A stretch of 64,000 nucleotides of DNA, taken from assembly GCF_009380165.1 (NCBI RefSeq), contig NZ_WHUF01000002.1, positions 868,001 through 932,000 of the forward strand, in the 5' to 3' direction. Source of the stretch: Rugamonas rivuli (GTDB taxonomy: Bacteria > Pseudomonadota > Gammaproteobacteria > Burkholderiales > Burkholderiaceae_D). Shown here one piece after another: positions 46,587 through 55,017 of this stretch (the stretch's first letter is position 1; each line of letters opens with the position of its first letter). The position numbers were made by a program, and so were the translations under genes. The notes beneath the pieces are model-generated. The model was not told the origin of the DNA, made no database searches, and saw nothing but the letters and a program-made list of their open reading frames with translations.

Positions 46587-46949
46587 ATGAACCAACTTTC
46601 GAAAGAAGAACTCTTCCGGTACCACAAGAGAACCGGTTGTCCTTTGCTAGATGCGAGGACACTGCTCGAAAATATGGAACCTACTCTCTTTTTACGTATA
46701 GTTGAGGCGACTCTTCGCCCTGCTGGTGAGCTCAATAGATTGTTGGACCCGATAGAATTTGCGGAAGATACTAGAGATATCGTTTCTACGGCTCACGCTA
46801 GAGCAGTGGCTTTGATATCTCAACGACAGGGGCAGCGAAGGGGGATGTGCCACGCCGTTTGGGACGAACAGACCCGTATATTGAAAGACGACTATGGCCT
46901 TATTTGGTTTTCACCTCGGAAAATGAATCCTCACGCTTACTTTGATTGA
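46587..46949 (+). CDS. Hypothetical protein, 120 residues
   Basis: Not recognised. Starting at ATG 46587 it reads NQLSKEELFRYHKRTGCPLL, then a helix-rich middle (LFLRIVEATLRPAGELNRLL) and ends with MNPHAYFD. No signal peptide or membrane segment. Codons are AT-richer than the backbone genes. No strong ribosome-binding site is visible (GAAACCC precedes). An upstream in-frame start at 46524 would add 21 basic residues from a spacer-like sequence and is less likely. Confidence 0.55.
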   Translation: MNQLSKEELFRYHKRTGCPLLDARTLLENMEPTLFLRIVEATLRPAGELNRLLDPIEFAEDTRDIVSTAHARAVALISQRQGQRRGMCHAVWDEQTRILKDDYGLIWFSPRKMNPHAYFD

Positions 46950-47014
46950 CTCATGTTATTGTAGCTCTGACGCATTTCGGCCAGTACCAGCCACTGAATT
47001 TTTGAAGCAGATAA

Positions 47015-47308
47015 ATGAGTATAGATAACACTGAAGCCAGGTTGATTGCCAATGCTCTTTACGAGATACGTTTGCTGTTGAGTCCCTATATGGGAAGTGA
47101 AAATGATGCGCCCCATGATGTGCGTTTAGCGGCTCACGTAGCGTATGCTTTGCATAATGAAGCGGCAGCATTAATCGATGCAGAAAAATTTGACATAGAG
47201 ACTGCGCTCCGAAAAGTGGCGGCAATCGATAACGTCCTGCCAGGGAACGATGGTGACCGACTGGCTTCGACGTGGGCCACTCCAAATAGAGTCGACCGGT
47301 CAGACTGA
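47015..47308 (+). CDS. Hypothetical protein, 97 residues
   Basis: Not recognised. A helix-rich, acidic protein (TEARLIANALYEIRLLLSPY; VRLAAHVAYALHNEAAALID). It could be an antitoxin- or immunity-like small protein, but nothing in the sequence demonstrates it. Its C-terminal 20 residues read through a CGGTC/CGGCC-type spacer and may be non-native. The next gene begins 31 bases after its stop. Confidence 0.5.
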   Translation: MSIDNTEARLIANALYEIRLLLSPYMGSENDAPHDVRLAAHVAYALHNEAAALIDAEKFDIETALRKVAAIDNVLPGNDGDRLASTWATPNRVDRSD

Positions 47309-47339
47309 AACCGGCCAAGAGCTGCTGTTCAGAAATCAA

Positions 47340-47615
47340 ATGATCGTACTTACTTCAACAGGCTGGATTCTCTTGGCGTTTTCTGTGGTAACGCTTTGTC
47401 TTGACGCTTTCGCTATTTGGAAGGTATTCGCCTCGCCGTTTTACGAGCCTGCGCAACGATGGGGGCAAGCAGTTCTTATCCTGCTCGTACCAATATTCGG
47501 AGCTTATCTGAGCTGGTACTTGGCCCGTGAACAAGTGGCACTTTTTCAATCGCCGCCTGTCGATCATGTTAAGGATATTGACCCAACCTGCAGTGATATT
47601 GATTATCATGGATGA
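47340..47615 (+). CDS. Small membrane protein with two transmembrane segments
   Basis: A 91-residue protein with membrane segments at about residues 3-25 (TSTGWILLAFSVVTLC) and 38-58 (VLILLVPIFGAYLSWYLA). The LVPIFGA part recalls the PLDc_N-type membrane motif, but the protein is too short to assign. Only ATG 47340 gives a natural start at the first membrane segment; the earlier in-frame codon at 47250 would run through a spacer. Function unknown. Confidence 0.5.
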   Translation: MIVLTSTGWILLAFSVVTLCLDAFAIWKVFASPFYEPAQRWGQAVLILLVPIFGAYLSWYLAREQVALFQSPPVDHVKDIDPTCSDIDYHG

Positions 47616-47753
47616 AACGGGCCTGACCGCCATCGGCTGCGGAAGCTGCCGGTCTTCGGATGCCCTGTGTTAGGTCACATTTGAGATGGCTTGACCAGCA
47701 CCACCTCTTTGCGCCAGACTCCCGCTCACTCGACAACAACGCGAAGGGCGGAA

Positions 47754-48632
47754 ATGAAGCATATCGTTATGTTCAATAAGTTCCACGGAAGTTTTTGCCT
47801 GGCGGCTGCGCTGCTGGGCGCTTGTATCGCCGGCCCGCTGCACGCCGCGCCTGCTACTTCGGCCATCTCAGCCGCCACGCCGCTGGTGATCGGCGAAAGC
47901 TTCAACATCGAATCGAAGGTGCTGGCGGAAACGCGGCACATCAATGTCTACATGTCGCGCGGCTACGGCTTGCCGGCCGACGCGCCGCTGCCTGTGCTCT
48001 ACATGCCCGACGGCGGCCTGCGCGAAGATTTCCTGCATATCGCCGGTCTGCTGCAAGTGTCGGTCGATAACGGCACCATGCGCCCGTTCATGTTGGTCGG
48101 CATAGAAAACACCCAGCGCCGCCGCGACATGACCGGCCCCACCGACAACGCGGAAGACAAGAAGATCGCCCCGGTAGTCGGCGGCTCGGCGCAGTTCCGC
48201 CGCTTCATCAAGGAAGAGCTGATGCCGGAAGTGAAGCAGCGCTACCGCACCACCGGCGAAACCGCCTTGATCGGCGAATCGCTGGCCGGCCTGTTCGTGG
48301 TCGAAACCTTCCTGCGCGAACCGCAACTGTTCGACCACTACGTCGCCGCCGACCCCAGCCTGTGGTGGAACGACAGCAAGCTGCTCGCCGAAGCTCCGCA
48401 GTTGCTGGACAAACGTCCAACCCGCCCGCAGACCCTGTACTTCGCCAGCAGCGGCAACGCCGGGATCGTCAAGGGCGCGGACCAACTGTCGGCCCTGCTG
48501 ACCACCCGCGCACCGGGCGGCCTGCAATGGCACTACCAACAGATGCCCGCTGAAACCCACGCGACCATCTACCAGCCCGCAGCGCTGCAAGCCTTCCGCA
48601 TGATGCTCAAGCCTAAGCCAGCAGCCAACTAA
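47754..48632 (+). CDS. Secreted esterase D/enterochelin-esterase-like hydrolase
   Basis: A 292-residue exported alpha/beta hydrolase with a signal peptide ending near residue 34 (LHAAPA). It resembles the esterase D/Fes/IroE type: YMSRGYGLPADAPLPVLYMPDGG near 65-85, the nucleophile S176 in LIGESLAGLFVVE, DPSLWWND, and a late HATIY histidine region. Such proteins cleave siderophore or simple carboxylic esters. ATG 47754 follows a GGGCGG site and gives a proper signal peptide. GC content returns to backbone level here, marking the right edge of the small-gene stretch. Confidence 0.85.
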   Translation: MKHIVMFNKFHGSFCLAAALLGACIAGPLHAAPATSAISAATPLVIGESFNIESKVLAETRHINVYMSRGYGLPADAPLPVLYMPDGGLREDFLHIAGLLQVSVDNGTMRPFMLVGIENTQRRRDMTGPTDNAEDKKIAPVVGGSAQFRRFIKEELMPEVKQRYRTTGETALIGESLAGLFVVETFLREPQLFDHYVAADPSLWWNDSKLLAEAPQLLDKRPTRPQTLYFASSGNAGIVKGADQLSALLTTRAPGGLQWHYQQMPAETHATIYQPAALQAFRMMLKPKPAAN

Positions 48633-48639
48633 GGCAGGC

Positions 48640-49941
48640 TCAATCCGGACTGGCGCCGGCCGCGAGTTGCAACTGCACCGTGGCCGTCGCCAGATCCGCC
48701 GTCGCCTGCAACCAGGCGAGATAGACCTCATCGGCCGAGCGCTGCGCCGACAACAGTTCCAGCAGCGACGCCGCGCCTTTTTTATACGACAGGCGCATGC
48801 CCTCGGCCACCTTGTCCGCATGCACCAGCACCGAGTCGCGATAGCGCTGCTCGTTGGCCTGCGCCGCACGGAACTGCGCATGGACGCGCCGCACATCGGT
48901 CTGCGCCTTCAGCTCGGCCGAACGAAGAGCCAACGTCGCCTGCGTCACCGCCGATTGCGCCTGCAACACCTCGCCGCGCTGGGTGCGCGACAGCGGAATC
49001 GGCACGGACACCGTCAAGCCCAGGCTCAACGAACGCTGCGTCGGCGAGTTGCTCGTCGCACCCCCAGCATCCAGCACCGGCCGCACTGCCGGCGTATTCT
49101 TCAAGCTGACATTGACCACCGGATCAACCCAGCGGTTGGCCTGCGCCAGATCGGCCGACGAGCGCGCCGCATCCAGCGCCGCATGGGCGATGCGGATATC
49201 GTCGCGCTCATCCTGCGCCTGCCGCACCAGCTGTTCCACATCGTCCAGCCCGCTGACGGCCGGCGCATCGCAAGCCAGCGCCGCGTTGCCGAACACCTCG
49301 CTGTAACGCCGGCCCAGCGGAATCGACAGCGATTCAGCCGAAGTCTGCACCTGCGCCCGCGCCATCACCACATCGGCCTCGAAGCGGTCGTGCTCGACCT
49401 GCGATTGCGCCAACTCCAGCCCGCCGATATCGCCAACCTTGCGCCGCACATTGTTGGCGTTGACGATCTCGCCCAGCGCCCGCAGCGTCGCCTCCTGGCG
49501 CTCCAGCGCATTGCGCGCGCGGCAGGATTCGGCGTAGGCCGCCGCAGCGTCGGCGTACAGCTGGCGGCGTCCGCCTTCGAGAGTCGCCTCGCCGAGCTTG
49601 ACCGCAGACTGCGCCACGCGGATGCGCTGCGCCCGCTTGCCGGCCGTCTCGATAGTCAGCGCCACGCCCATCGTCAACGCGGTGGATGCGTTCGGCTTGT
49701 TGGCGGCGGACAGTTCCTTCGAATCGATGCCCGCCGTCAGCACCGGATCGGGCCGCACACCGGCGATCGATATGCCGGCCTGCGCGCTGCTCACGTTCTC
49801 GCGCTGCATCTGTAAGTCCAGGCTGTATTTCGCCACGGCGGACGCATAGTCGCGGAACGTGACCTGCGCGGTGGCGGGCAGGGCGGTGGCGCACAGGGCC
49901 AGCGATACCAGCGCGCACAAAGGGTTGAGTTTAAATGTCAT
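48640..49941 (-). CDS. Outer-membrane channel of an RND metal-efflux system (CzcC/CusC-like)
   Basis: A 433-residue TolC-family outer-membrane factor, the exit duct of the efflux complex. A signal peptide ends near residue 26 (LPATAQ). The long alpha-helical repeats (VTLEG-like ARVQTSAESL, LAQANRWVDPVVNVSLKNTP) are typical of the CzcC branch. The start ATG 49941 lies inside the end of the RND pump gene (11-base overlap), so it is translated in coupling with it. An upstream in-frame codon at 50010 would extend it far into that gene. The sequence has no lipobox cysteine. Confidence 0.88.
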   Translation of the reverse strand: MTFKLNPLCALVSLALCATALPATAQVTFRDYASAVAKYSLDLQMQRENVSSAQAGISIAGVRPDPVLTAGIDSKELSAANKPNASTALTMGVALTIETAGKRAQRIRVAQSAVKLGEATLEGGRRQLYADAAAAYAESCRARNALERQEATLRALGEIVNANNVRRKVGDIGGLELAQSQVEHDRFEADVVMARAQVQTSAESLSIPLGRRYSEVFGNAALACDAPAVSGLDDVEQLVRQAQDERDDIRIAHAALDAARSSADLAQANRWVDPVVNVSLKNTPAVRPVLDAGGATSNSPTQRSLSLGLTVSVPIPLSRTQRGEVLQAQSAVTQATLALRSAELKAQTDVRRVHAQFRAAQANEQRYRDSVLVHADKVAEGMRLSYKKGAASLLELLSAQRSADEVYLAWLQATADLATATVQLQLAAGASPD

Positions 49942-52900
49942 GAGCATGCTCCACTTGGGCCGGACCATCGTCGGCCGGCTTGGGTTTGTTTTCGATATAG
50001 CGTTCGACAAGGTAGTACAGCGCCGGCAGCCACACCAAGGTCAGGCCGGTGGCGGTGATCAGGCCGCCGACCACCACGGTCGCCAGCGGACGCTGCACGT
50101 CGCTGCCCAGTCCATGCGCCAGCGCCGCCGGCAGCAGGCCCAGTGCGGCCACGCTGGCCGTCATCAGCACCGGACGGAAGCGGCTGTACGCGCCCTTGAG
50201 CACCGCGTCTTTCAGCGACAGCTTGCCCTCGGCACGCAACTGGTTCAGGTTGGACACCATCAGGATGCCGTCCATCACCGCCACGCCGAACAGCGCGATG
50301 AAGCCAACCGCGCTCGACACATTGAGCGTCATGCCGCGCAGGTGCAGGGCGACCAGGCCACCGAGCGCGCCCAGCGGCACGGCCGCCAGGATCATGGCCG
50401 GCTGGCGCAGGTTCTTGAACTGCGCGAACAGCAGCACGAACATCAGCGCCACCACCATCGGCATGATCAGCGCCAGACGCGCCTGCGCCCGCTGCTGGTT
50501 CTCGAACTGACCACCCCAGGCCAGCTGGATGCGGCTGTGGTCGTACTGCACCTTGTTCTCGATCTGCGCCTTGGCGTCGTCGAGGAAGGAGGCCAGGTCG
50601 CGGCCGCGCAGGTCCAGCCGCACGGTCAGGTGGCGCTTGCCCATCTCGCGGGTGATGGTGCTTTCGCCATCGTCCAGCCGTATCGTCGCCACCTGGGCCA
50701 GCGGTATGCGCGCCCCCGTGGCCGAGGTCAGCAGCAGGTCGCCGATGGTGTCGGGATTGCTGCGCGAGGCATCGTTGAAGCGCACGCCGATGTCGTATTG
50801 GCGGTCGTCGATGAACACCTGCGACACCGGCTTGCCGCCGATGCCGGTGCCGATCAGGTCGGCCACATCGGCGGCGTTGATGCCGTAGCGCGCGGCGGCA
50901 GCGCGGTCGACCTCGATGCGTACCTGCGGCAGCGGCGGTTCCTGGTCGATGATGACGCTTTCCGCCCCGGGCACGGCCGACAGGGTGCGTTCGACGTCGG
51001 CGGCGATGCGGCGCGTTTCCTTGAAGTCGCTGCCGTAGATTTTCACCACCAGGTCGCTATGCGCGCCAGCCAGCTTGTCGAGCACGCCGTCGATCATCGG
51101 CTGCGTGAAGCCGACCCGCGTTCCCGGCAGCTTGGCGAAGCGCTGGCCCATCTTCTCGATCAGCTCCTGCTTGCTCAGGCCGGATGTCCACGTATCGTAG
51201 GGATGCAAGGTCACGCTGACCTCGATGTGCGACGGCGTCCACGGATCGGTGCCTTCGTCGTTACGGCCCAGCTGCGTGACGATGGTCGCTACTTCCTTGA
51301 ATTCCAGCGCCGCACTGCGCAGGCCGTCCGACATTTGCGCCGCCTTTTCCAGCGAAATGCCCGGCGGCAGCGTCACTTGCAGCCAGATTGAGCCTTCGTC
51401 CAGATACGGCAGGAAGTCGCGGCCGATGGTGGCGCCCAGCGCGCACACGGCGGCGAAGGCCAGCGCGAACGCCGCCAGCGTCACACGCGACTTGCCGACC
51501 ACGGAGGCCAGCAGCGGCTCGTACAACTCCTTGGCCTTGACCAGCACCGGATTGTTGAACACCTTGCGCGGCTTGCGGTAAGCCTGGTAGGCCAGTCCCG
51601 GTATCAGCGTAAGCGACACCACCAGCGCGCCGAACAGCGCGAAGCCGATCGCGAACGCCATCGGCGAGAACAGCTTGTACTCGATGCGCTGGAAGGTGAA
51701 CAGCGGCAGGTAGGCGGTGATGATGACGATCATGCCGAAGAAGATAGGCTTGCTCACTTGCAGCGTAGCCTGCATCACATCGCGGGCGCGCAGCGGGGCG
51801 CCGTGGTTTTCCTCGTATTTGCGCAGGATGTTTTCCATCACCACGATGGCGCCGTCCACCACGATGCCGAAGTCGATCGCCCCCAGCGACAGGAGGTTGG
51901 CCGGAATATGGAAGTGGTGCATGAAGATGAAGGCCGTCAGTAGCGCCATCGGGATGGTCACGGCGACGATGGCCGCCGCGCGCGGGCTGCCCAGGAACAG
52001 CAGCAACACCAGCGTCACCAGCAGCATGCCTTCGACCAGCGTCTTGCCGATGGTGTGCAGCGTGGCGTCGACCAGGCCGGTGCGGTCCAGGTACGGGACG
52101 ATCTTCACATCCTTGGGCAGCACATGGTCGTTCAAGTCCTGCACGGCCTCATGCACGCCTTTCAGCACCTGCGACGGATTCTCGCCCTTGAGCAGCAGCA
52201 CGATGCCTTCGATGGTGTCCGGGTTGTTGTCCTTGCCGAGGATGCCGTGGCGCTCCTTGCTGCCCAGGCGCACTTCGCCCAGATCCTTGACCAGCACCGG
52301 CACGCCGTCCTTCTGCGTGACGACCACGTTGCCCAGGTCGTCCAGGTCGCGTATCAGACCGACGCCGCGCACCACGAAGCCTTGCTGGCCGCGCGTGAGG
52401 ATGCTGCCGCCGGCGCTGGCGTTGTTGGCGCCGATGGCGTCGGTGATCTGCTTGAGCGACAGCTTGTACTTGCTCAGCTTGGCCGGATCGAACTCCAGCA
52501 GGAATTGCGTGGTCAGGCCGCCGAAATTGCCGACGTCGGCGATGCCGGCCACCTGCTTCAGGCGCGGGATCACTTTCCAGAACTGCAGCTCGGACAGTTC
52601 GCGCAGCGAGCGGGTCTTCGATTCCAGCGTGTAGCGGTAGATCTCGCCGATGGGCGAGGTCAGCGGATCGAGGCCGGGCTGGGCGCCGTAGGGCAGGGCT
52701 ACGCCGGCGATGCGCTCTTGCAGGCGCTGGCGCGACCAGTAGTCTTCCACGCCGTCGCGGAACACCACGGTGATCAGCGACAGGCCGAAGGTGCTCTTCG
52801 AGCGCATCACGTGCATGCCGGGCGTGCCCATGATCTCGCGTTCGAGCGGGATGGTGATCTGGGCTTCGACTTCCTCTGCGGCCAGGCCGGGCACTTGCGT

Positions 52901-53050
52901 GACCACCTGCGAGCTGGTGTCGGCGATATCGGGATAAGCTTCAAGCGGCAGCTGGTTCCAGCAGAACACGCCATACAGCGCGACCAGCAGGAACACCAGC
53001 CACGCGATGCCGCGCCGCTGGAAGCACATGGCAATCAGGCGATCAATCAT
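49931..53050 (-). CDS. Heavy-metal efflux RND pump (CusA/CzcA family)
   Basis: A 1,039-residue inner-membrane proton antiporter of the HME-RND class. The family signature DFGIVVDGAIVVMEN in transmembrane helix 4 is intact. Twelve membrane segments and two large periplasmic loops are expected from the length. The N-terminus MIDRLIAMCFQRRGIAWLVF is typical. Metal specificity (Co/Zn/Cd versus Cu/Ag) is not decided: the methionine triad of CusA is not obvious from inspection. It overlaps the adaptor gene by 8 bases upstream and the channel gene downstream, forming a CBA operon read leftward. Confidence 0.95.
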   Translation of the reverse strand: MIDRLIAMCFQRRGIAWLVFLLVALYGVFCWNQLPLEAYPDIADTSSQVVTQVPGLAAEEVEAQITIPLEREIMGTPGMHVMRSKSTFGLSLITVVFRDGVEDYWSRQRLQERIAGVALPYGAQPGLDPLTSPIGEIYRYTLESKTRSLRELSELQFWKVIPRLKQVAGIADVGNFGGLTTQFLLEFDPAKLSKYKLSLKQITDAIGANNASAGGSILTRGQQGFVVRGVGLIRDLDDLGNVVVTQKDGVPVLVKDLGEVRLGSKERHGILGKDNNPDTIEGIVLLLKGENPSQVLKGVHEAVQDLNDHVLPKDVKIVPYLDRTGLVDATLHTIGKTLVEGMLLVTLVLLLFLGSPRAAAIVAVTIPMALLTAFIFMHHFHIPANLLSLGAIDFGIVVDGAIVVMENILRKYEENHGAPLRARDVMQATLQVSKPIFFGMIVIITAYLPLFTFQRIEYKLFSPMAFAIGFALFGALVVSLTLIPGLAYQAYRKPRKVFNNPVLVKAKELYEPLLASVVGKSRVTLAAFALAFAAVCALGATIGRDFLPYLDEGSIWLQVTLPPGISLEKAAQMSDGLRSAALEFKEVATIVTQLGRNDEGTDPWTPSHIEVSVTLHPYDTWTSGLSKQELIEKMGQRFAKLPGTRVGFTQPMIDGVLDKLAGAHSDLVVKIYGSDFKETRRIAADVERTLSAVPGAESVIIDQEPPLPQVRIEVDRAAAARYGINAADVADLIGTGIGGKPVSQVFIDDRQYDIGVRFNDASRSNPDTIGDLLLTSATGARIPLAQVATIRLDDGESTITREMGKRHLTVRLDLRGRDLASFLDDAKAQIENKVQYDHSRIQLAWGGQFENQQRAQARLALIMPMVVALMFVLLFAQFKNLRQPAMILAAVPLGALGGLVALHLRGMTLNVSSAVGFIALFGVAVMDGILMVSNLNQLRAEGKLSLKDAVLKGAYSRFRPVLMTASVAALGLLPAALAHGLGSDVQRPLATVVVGGLITATGLTLVWLPALYYLVERYIENKPKPADDGPAQVEHAHDI

Positions 53051-54167
53051 TGAGCAGTACTCCTTCCTTGGCGACGATGCGGGCGCCGGCTTTCAGGCCG
53101 GAGGCGATTTCCACCTGGTCGCCGCTGTGGATGCCGGTGGTGACGGTGCGGGCTTCGAAGGTCCAGGCGGCGGTTTCCACGTAGACCTGGGTCTGCGTGC
53201 CGTTCTGCACCAGCGCCGAGGCGGGCACGACCACGCCACGGTGCGGCGCGGCGCTGAAGGTGACGCGGGCGAACATGCCCGGCTTCAGGCGGCCGTTGCG
53301 GTTGTCCACCGCCACACGGACCTTGACGGTGCGGGTGTCCGGATCCAGCACTTCGCTGACGTAGCCGACCTTGCCGGCAATGTGCTCGCCGGGATAGGCG
53401 TTCAGTTCGATGTCGGCGGTCTGGCCGGCGAAGACGGCGGCCAGGTCTTTTTCCTGCACGCTGGCGCTCAGCCAGACGGTCGACAGGTCGGCCACCACCA
53501 TCACCGGGGCGTTGGTGTCGTTCCAGAATCCGCCCTGGCCGCCGTTCAGCTCGATCACGTGGCCGGACAGCGGGGAACGCAGCGTGTACAGGCGGCCGCC
53601 GCCCGCGCCGCTGCCGGCGCCCAGTTGCGCCAGTCGGGACTTGCTGCGTTCGCTTTCGCTGAGGGCCTGGGCGTAGTCGCTCTCGGCCTGTTCCAGATCC
53701 TTGCGGGCCGAAATGTCGGCGGCGCGCAATTCCTTCTGGCGTTCCAGGTTATGGCGGGCCAGCGTCAGGCTGGCCTGGGCCTTGCCGCTGTCGCTGTAGG
53801 CTGCCGCCACATCGGCGGAGTCCATGGTGAACAGCGCGTCGCCGGCCTTGACCGTGTCGCCCAGATGCTTGAGCAGTTGGCCGATGCGGCCGGAAACCGG
53901 CGGCACCACGCGCACCAGATGGGCCGGATCGGCTTCCACCACGGCCGGCACCGGAATGGCGCGCGCCACGTCGTGCTCTTCGACGGTGGCAAGTTGCAGC
54001 GATTGCCGCAGTGGCGAGGCGGCCGGCACGCTCAGCGCCGCGCCCTTGCGCACGACGGCGCTGGCCGGCGCGGTGCCGGTTTCGGAAGGATGGCCGCAGC
54101 CGCTCAGCGCTGCGCACAGGAGGGAGAGCAGCAAGGGCTGCTGCAAACGTGGGTCGATGTTCATCAT
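53043..54167 (-). CDS. RND efflux periplasmic adaptor lipoprotein (CzcB/CusB-like)
   Basis: A 374-residue membrane-fusion protein. A lipoprotein signal with lipobox LSGC near residue 23 is present. The hairpin and lipoyl-like parts are seen (VSGRIGQLLKHLGDTVKAGDALF and SPLSGHVIELNGGQGGF), followed by the barrel domain (LKPGMFARVTFSA). It connects the pump to the outer-membrane channel. No His-rich metal-binding N-terminus is present, unlike some CzcB proteins. ATG 54167 follows an AGGAAA site. It is divergent from the two-component genes at 54328. Confidence 0.9.
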   Translation of the reverse strand: MMNIDPRLQQPLLLSLLCAALSGCGHPSETGTAPASAVVRKGAALSVPAASPLRQSLQLATVEEHDVARAIPVPAVVEADPAHLVRVVPPVSGRIGQLLKHLGDTVKAGDALFTMDSADVAAAYSDSGKAQASLTLARHNLERQKELRAADISARKDLEQAESDYAQALSESERSKSRLAQLGAGSGAGGGRLYTLRSPLSGHVIELNGGQGGFWNDTNAPVMVVADLSTVWLSASVQEKDLAAVFAGQTADIELNAYPGEHIAGKVGYVSEVLDPDTRTVKVRVAVDNRNGRLKPGMFARVTFSAAPHRGVVVPASALVQNGTQTQVYVETAAWTFEARTVTTGIHSGDQVEIASGLKAGARIVAKEGVLLND

Positions 54168-54270
54168 GGCGTTTCCTGAAGGCGAAAGGAGTCCACGACG
54201 CCGGAATGCGCCTGTGTCGTCCATGGGTAAGAGGAATGGGCCGAAGTGTACAGAGAAGCAAGCCCGGCGA

Positions 54271-54290
54271 TCCTGAATCTTCCTTCAGGA
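54271..54290. promoter_or_regulatory. Inverted repeat between efflux operon and two-component genes
   Basis: TCCTGAA-N6-TTCAGGA, with an overlapping smaller palindrome TTCCT-TC-AGGAA, lies 37 bases before the response-regulator start and about 103 bases before the adaptor start. Response regulators of the CzcR/CusR type bind inverted or direct boxes in such divergent promoters, so this is the best operator candidate. Confidence 0.5.
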
Positions 54291-54327
54291 AACATCCATG
54301 ACGGCCGGGCAGCGTTAAAATGCAGCC

Positions 54328-55017
54328 ATGACCAAGATATTGCTGATCGAAGATGACCAGAAGGCGGCCCGCCTGCTCAAGCGCGGCTTGCAGGAGGAAG
54401 ACTTCGCCGTCGACGCCGTGCACAGCGCGGAAGAGGGCGAACCGGCCGCGCTGACCGGCGACTACGATCTGATCGTGCTGGACTGGATGCTGCCCGCCAA
54501 GGACGGCATCACGCTATGCGGCGAGCTGCGCGCACGCGGATTGACCACGCCCATCCTGATGCTGACCGCGCGCGACGGCCTGGGCGACCGCATCGCCGGC
54601 CTCGACACCGGTGCCGACGATTACCTGACCAAGCCGTTCGCCTTCGACGAACTGCTGGCCCGCATCCGCGCGCTGCTGCGCCGCTCCACGCTGACGCAAC
54701 CGCCGCCGCTGAAAGTGGCCGACCTGACGCTGGAGCCGCAAAGCCACGTGGTCAAACGGGCAGGTCAGGTGCTGGACCTGACACCCAAGGAATACGCCAT
54801 CCTCGAACTGCTGATGCGCCAGGCCGGCCACGTGGTCAGCCGCCAGCAGCTGGCCGAGCGCATCTGGACCGCCGACCTGATCGCGCTCGACAACCTGATG
54901 GACGCCCACATGCGCAACCTGCGCCGCAAGCTCGATCCCGAAGGCATGCCGCGCCTGATCCACACCGTGCGCGGCCAGGGCTTCCGTCTGGCGGAGGCTG
55001 CCGATGATGACGCTTAA
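54328..55017 (+). CDS. OmpR/CusR-type response regulator
   Basis: A 229-residue regulator with an N-terminal receiver (phosphoacceptor D52 in IVLDWMLPAKDG, acidic pair in LIEDDQ, Lys in LTKPFAF) and a C-terminal winged helix (LDLTPKEYAILELLMRQAG; HMRNLRRKLDPEG). It is paired with the downstream histidine kinase by a 14-base overlap, and divergent from the heavy-metal efflux operon, which it probably controls. The exact metal signal is not visible. Confidence 0.95.
   Translation: MTKILLIEDDQKAARLLKRGLQEEDFAVDAVHSAEEGEPAALTGDYDLIVLDWMLPAKDGITLCGELRARGLTTPILMLTARDGLGDRIAGLDTGADDYLTKPFAFDELLARIRALLRRSTLTQPPPLKVADLTLEPQSHVVKRAGQVLDLTPKEYAILELLMRQAGHVVSRQQLAERIWTADLIALDNLMDAHMRNLRRKLDPEGMPRLIHTVRGQGFRLAEAADDDA

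Noticed and set aside
44976..47690. Integron cassette array
   Set aside because: Spacers look repetitive, but no clear attC core pairs and no integrase are in the window; kept only as a lower-level finding.
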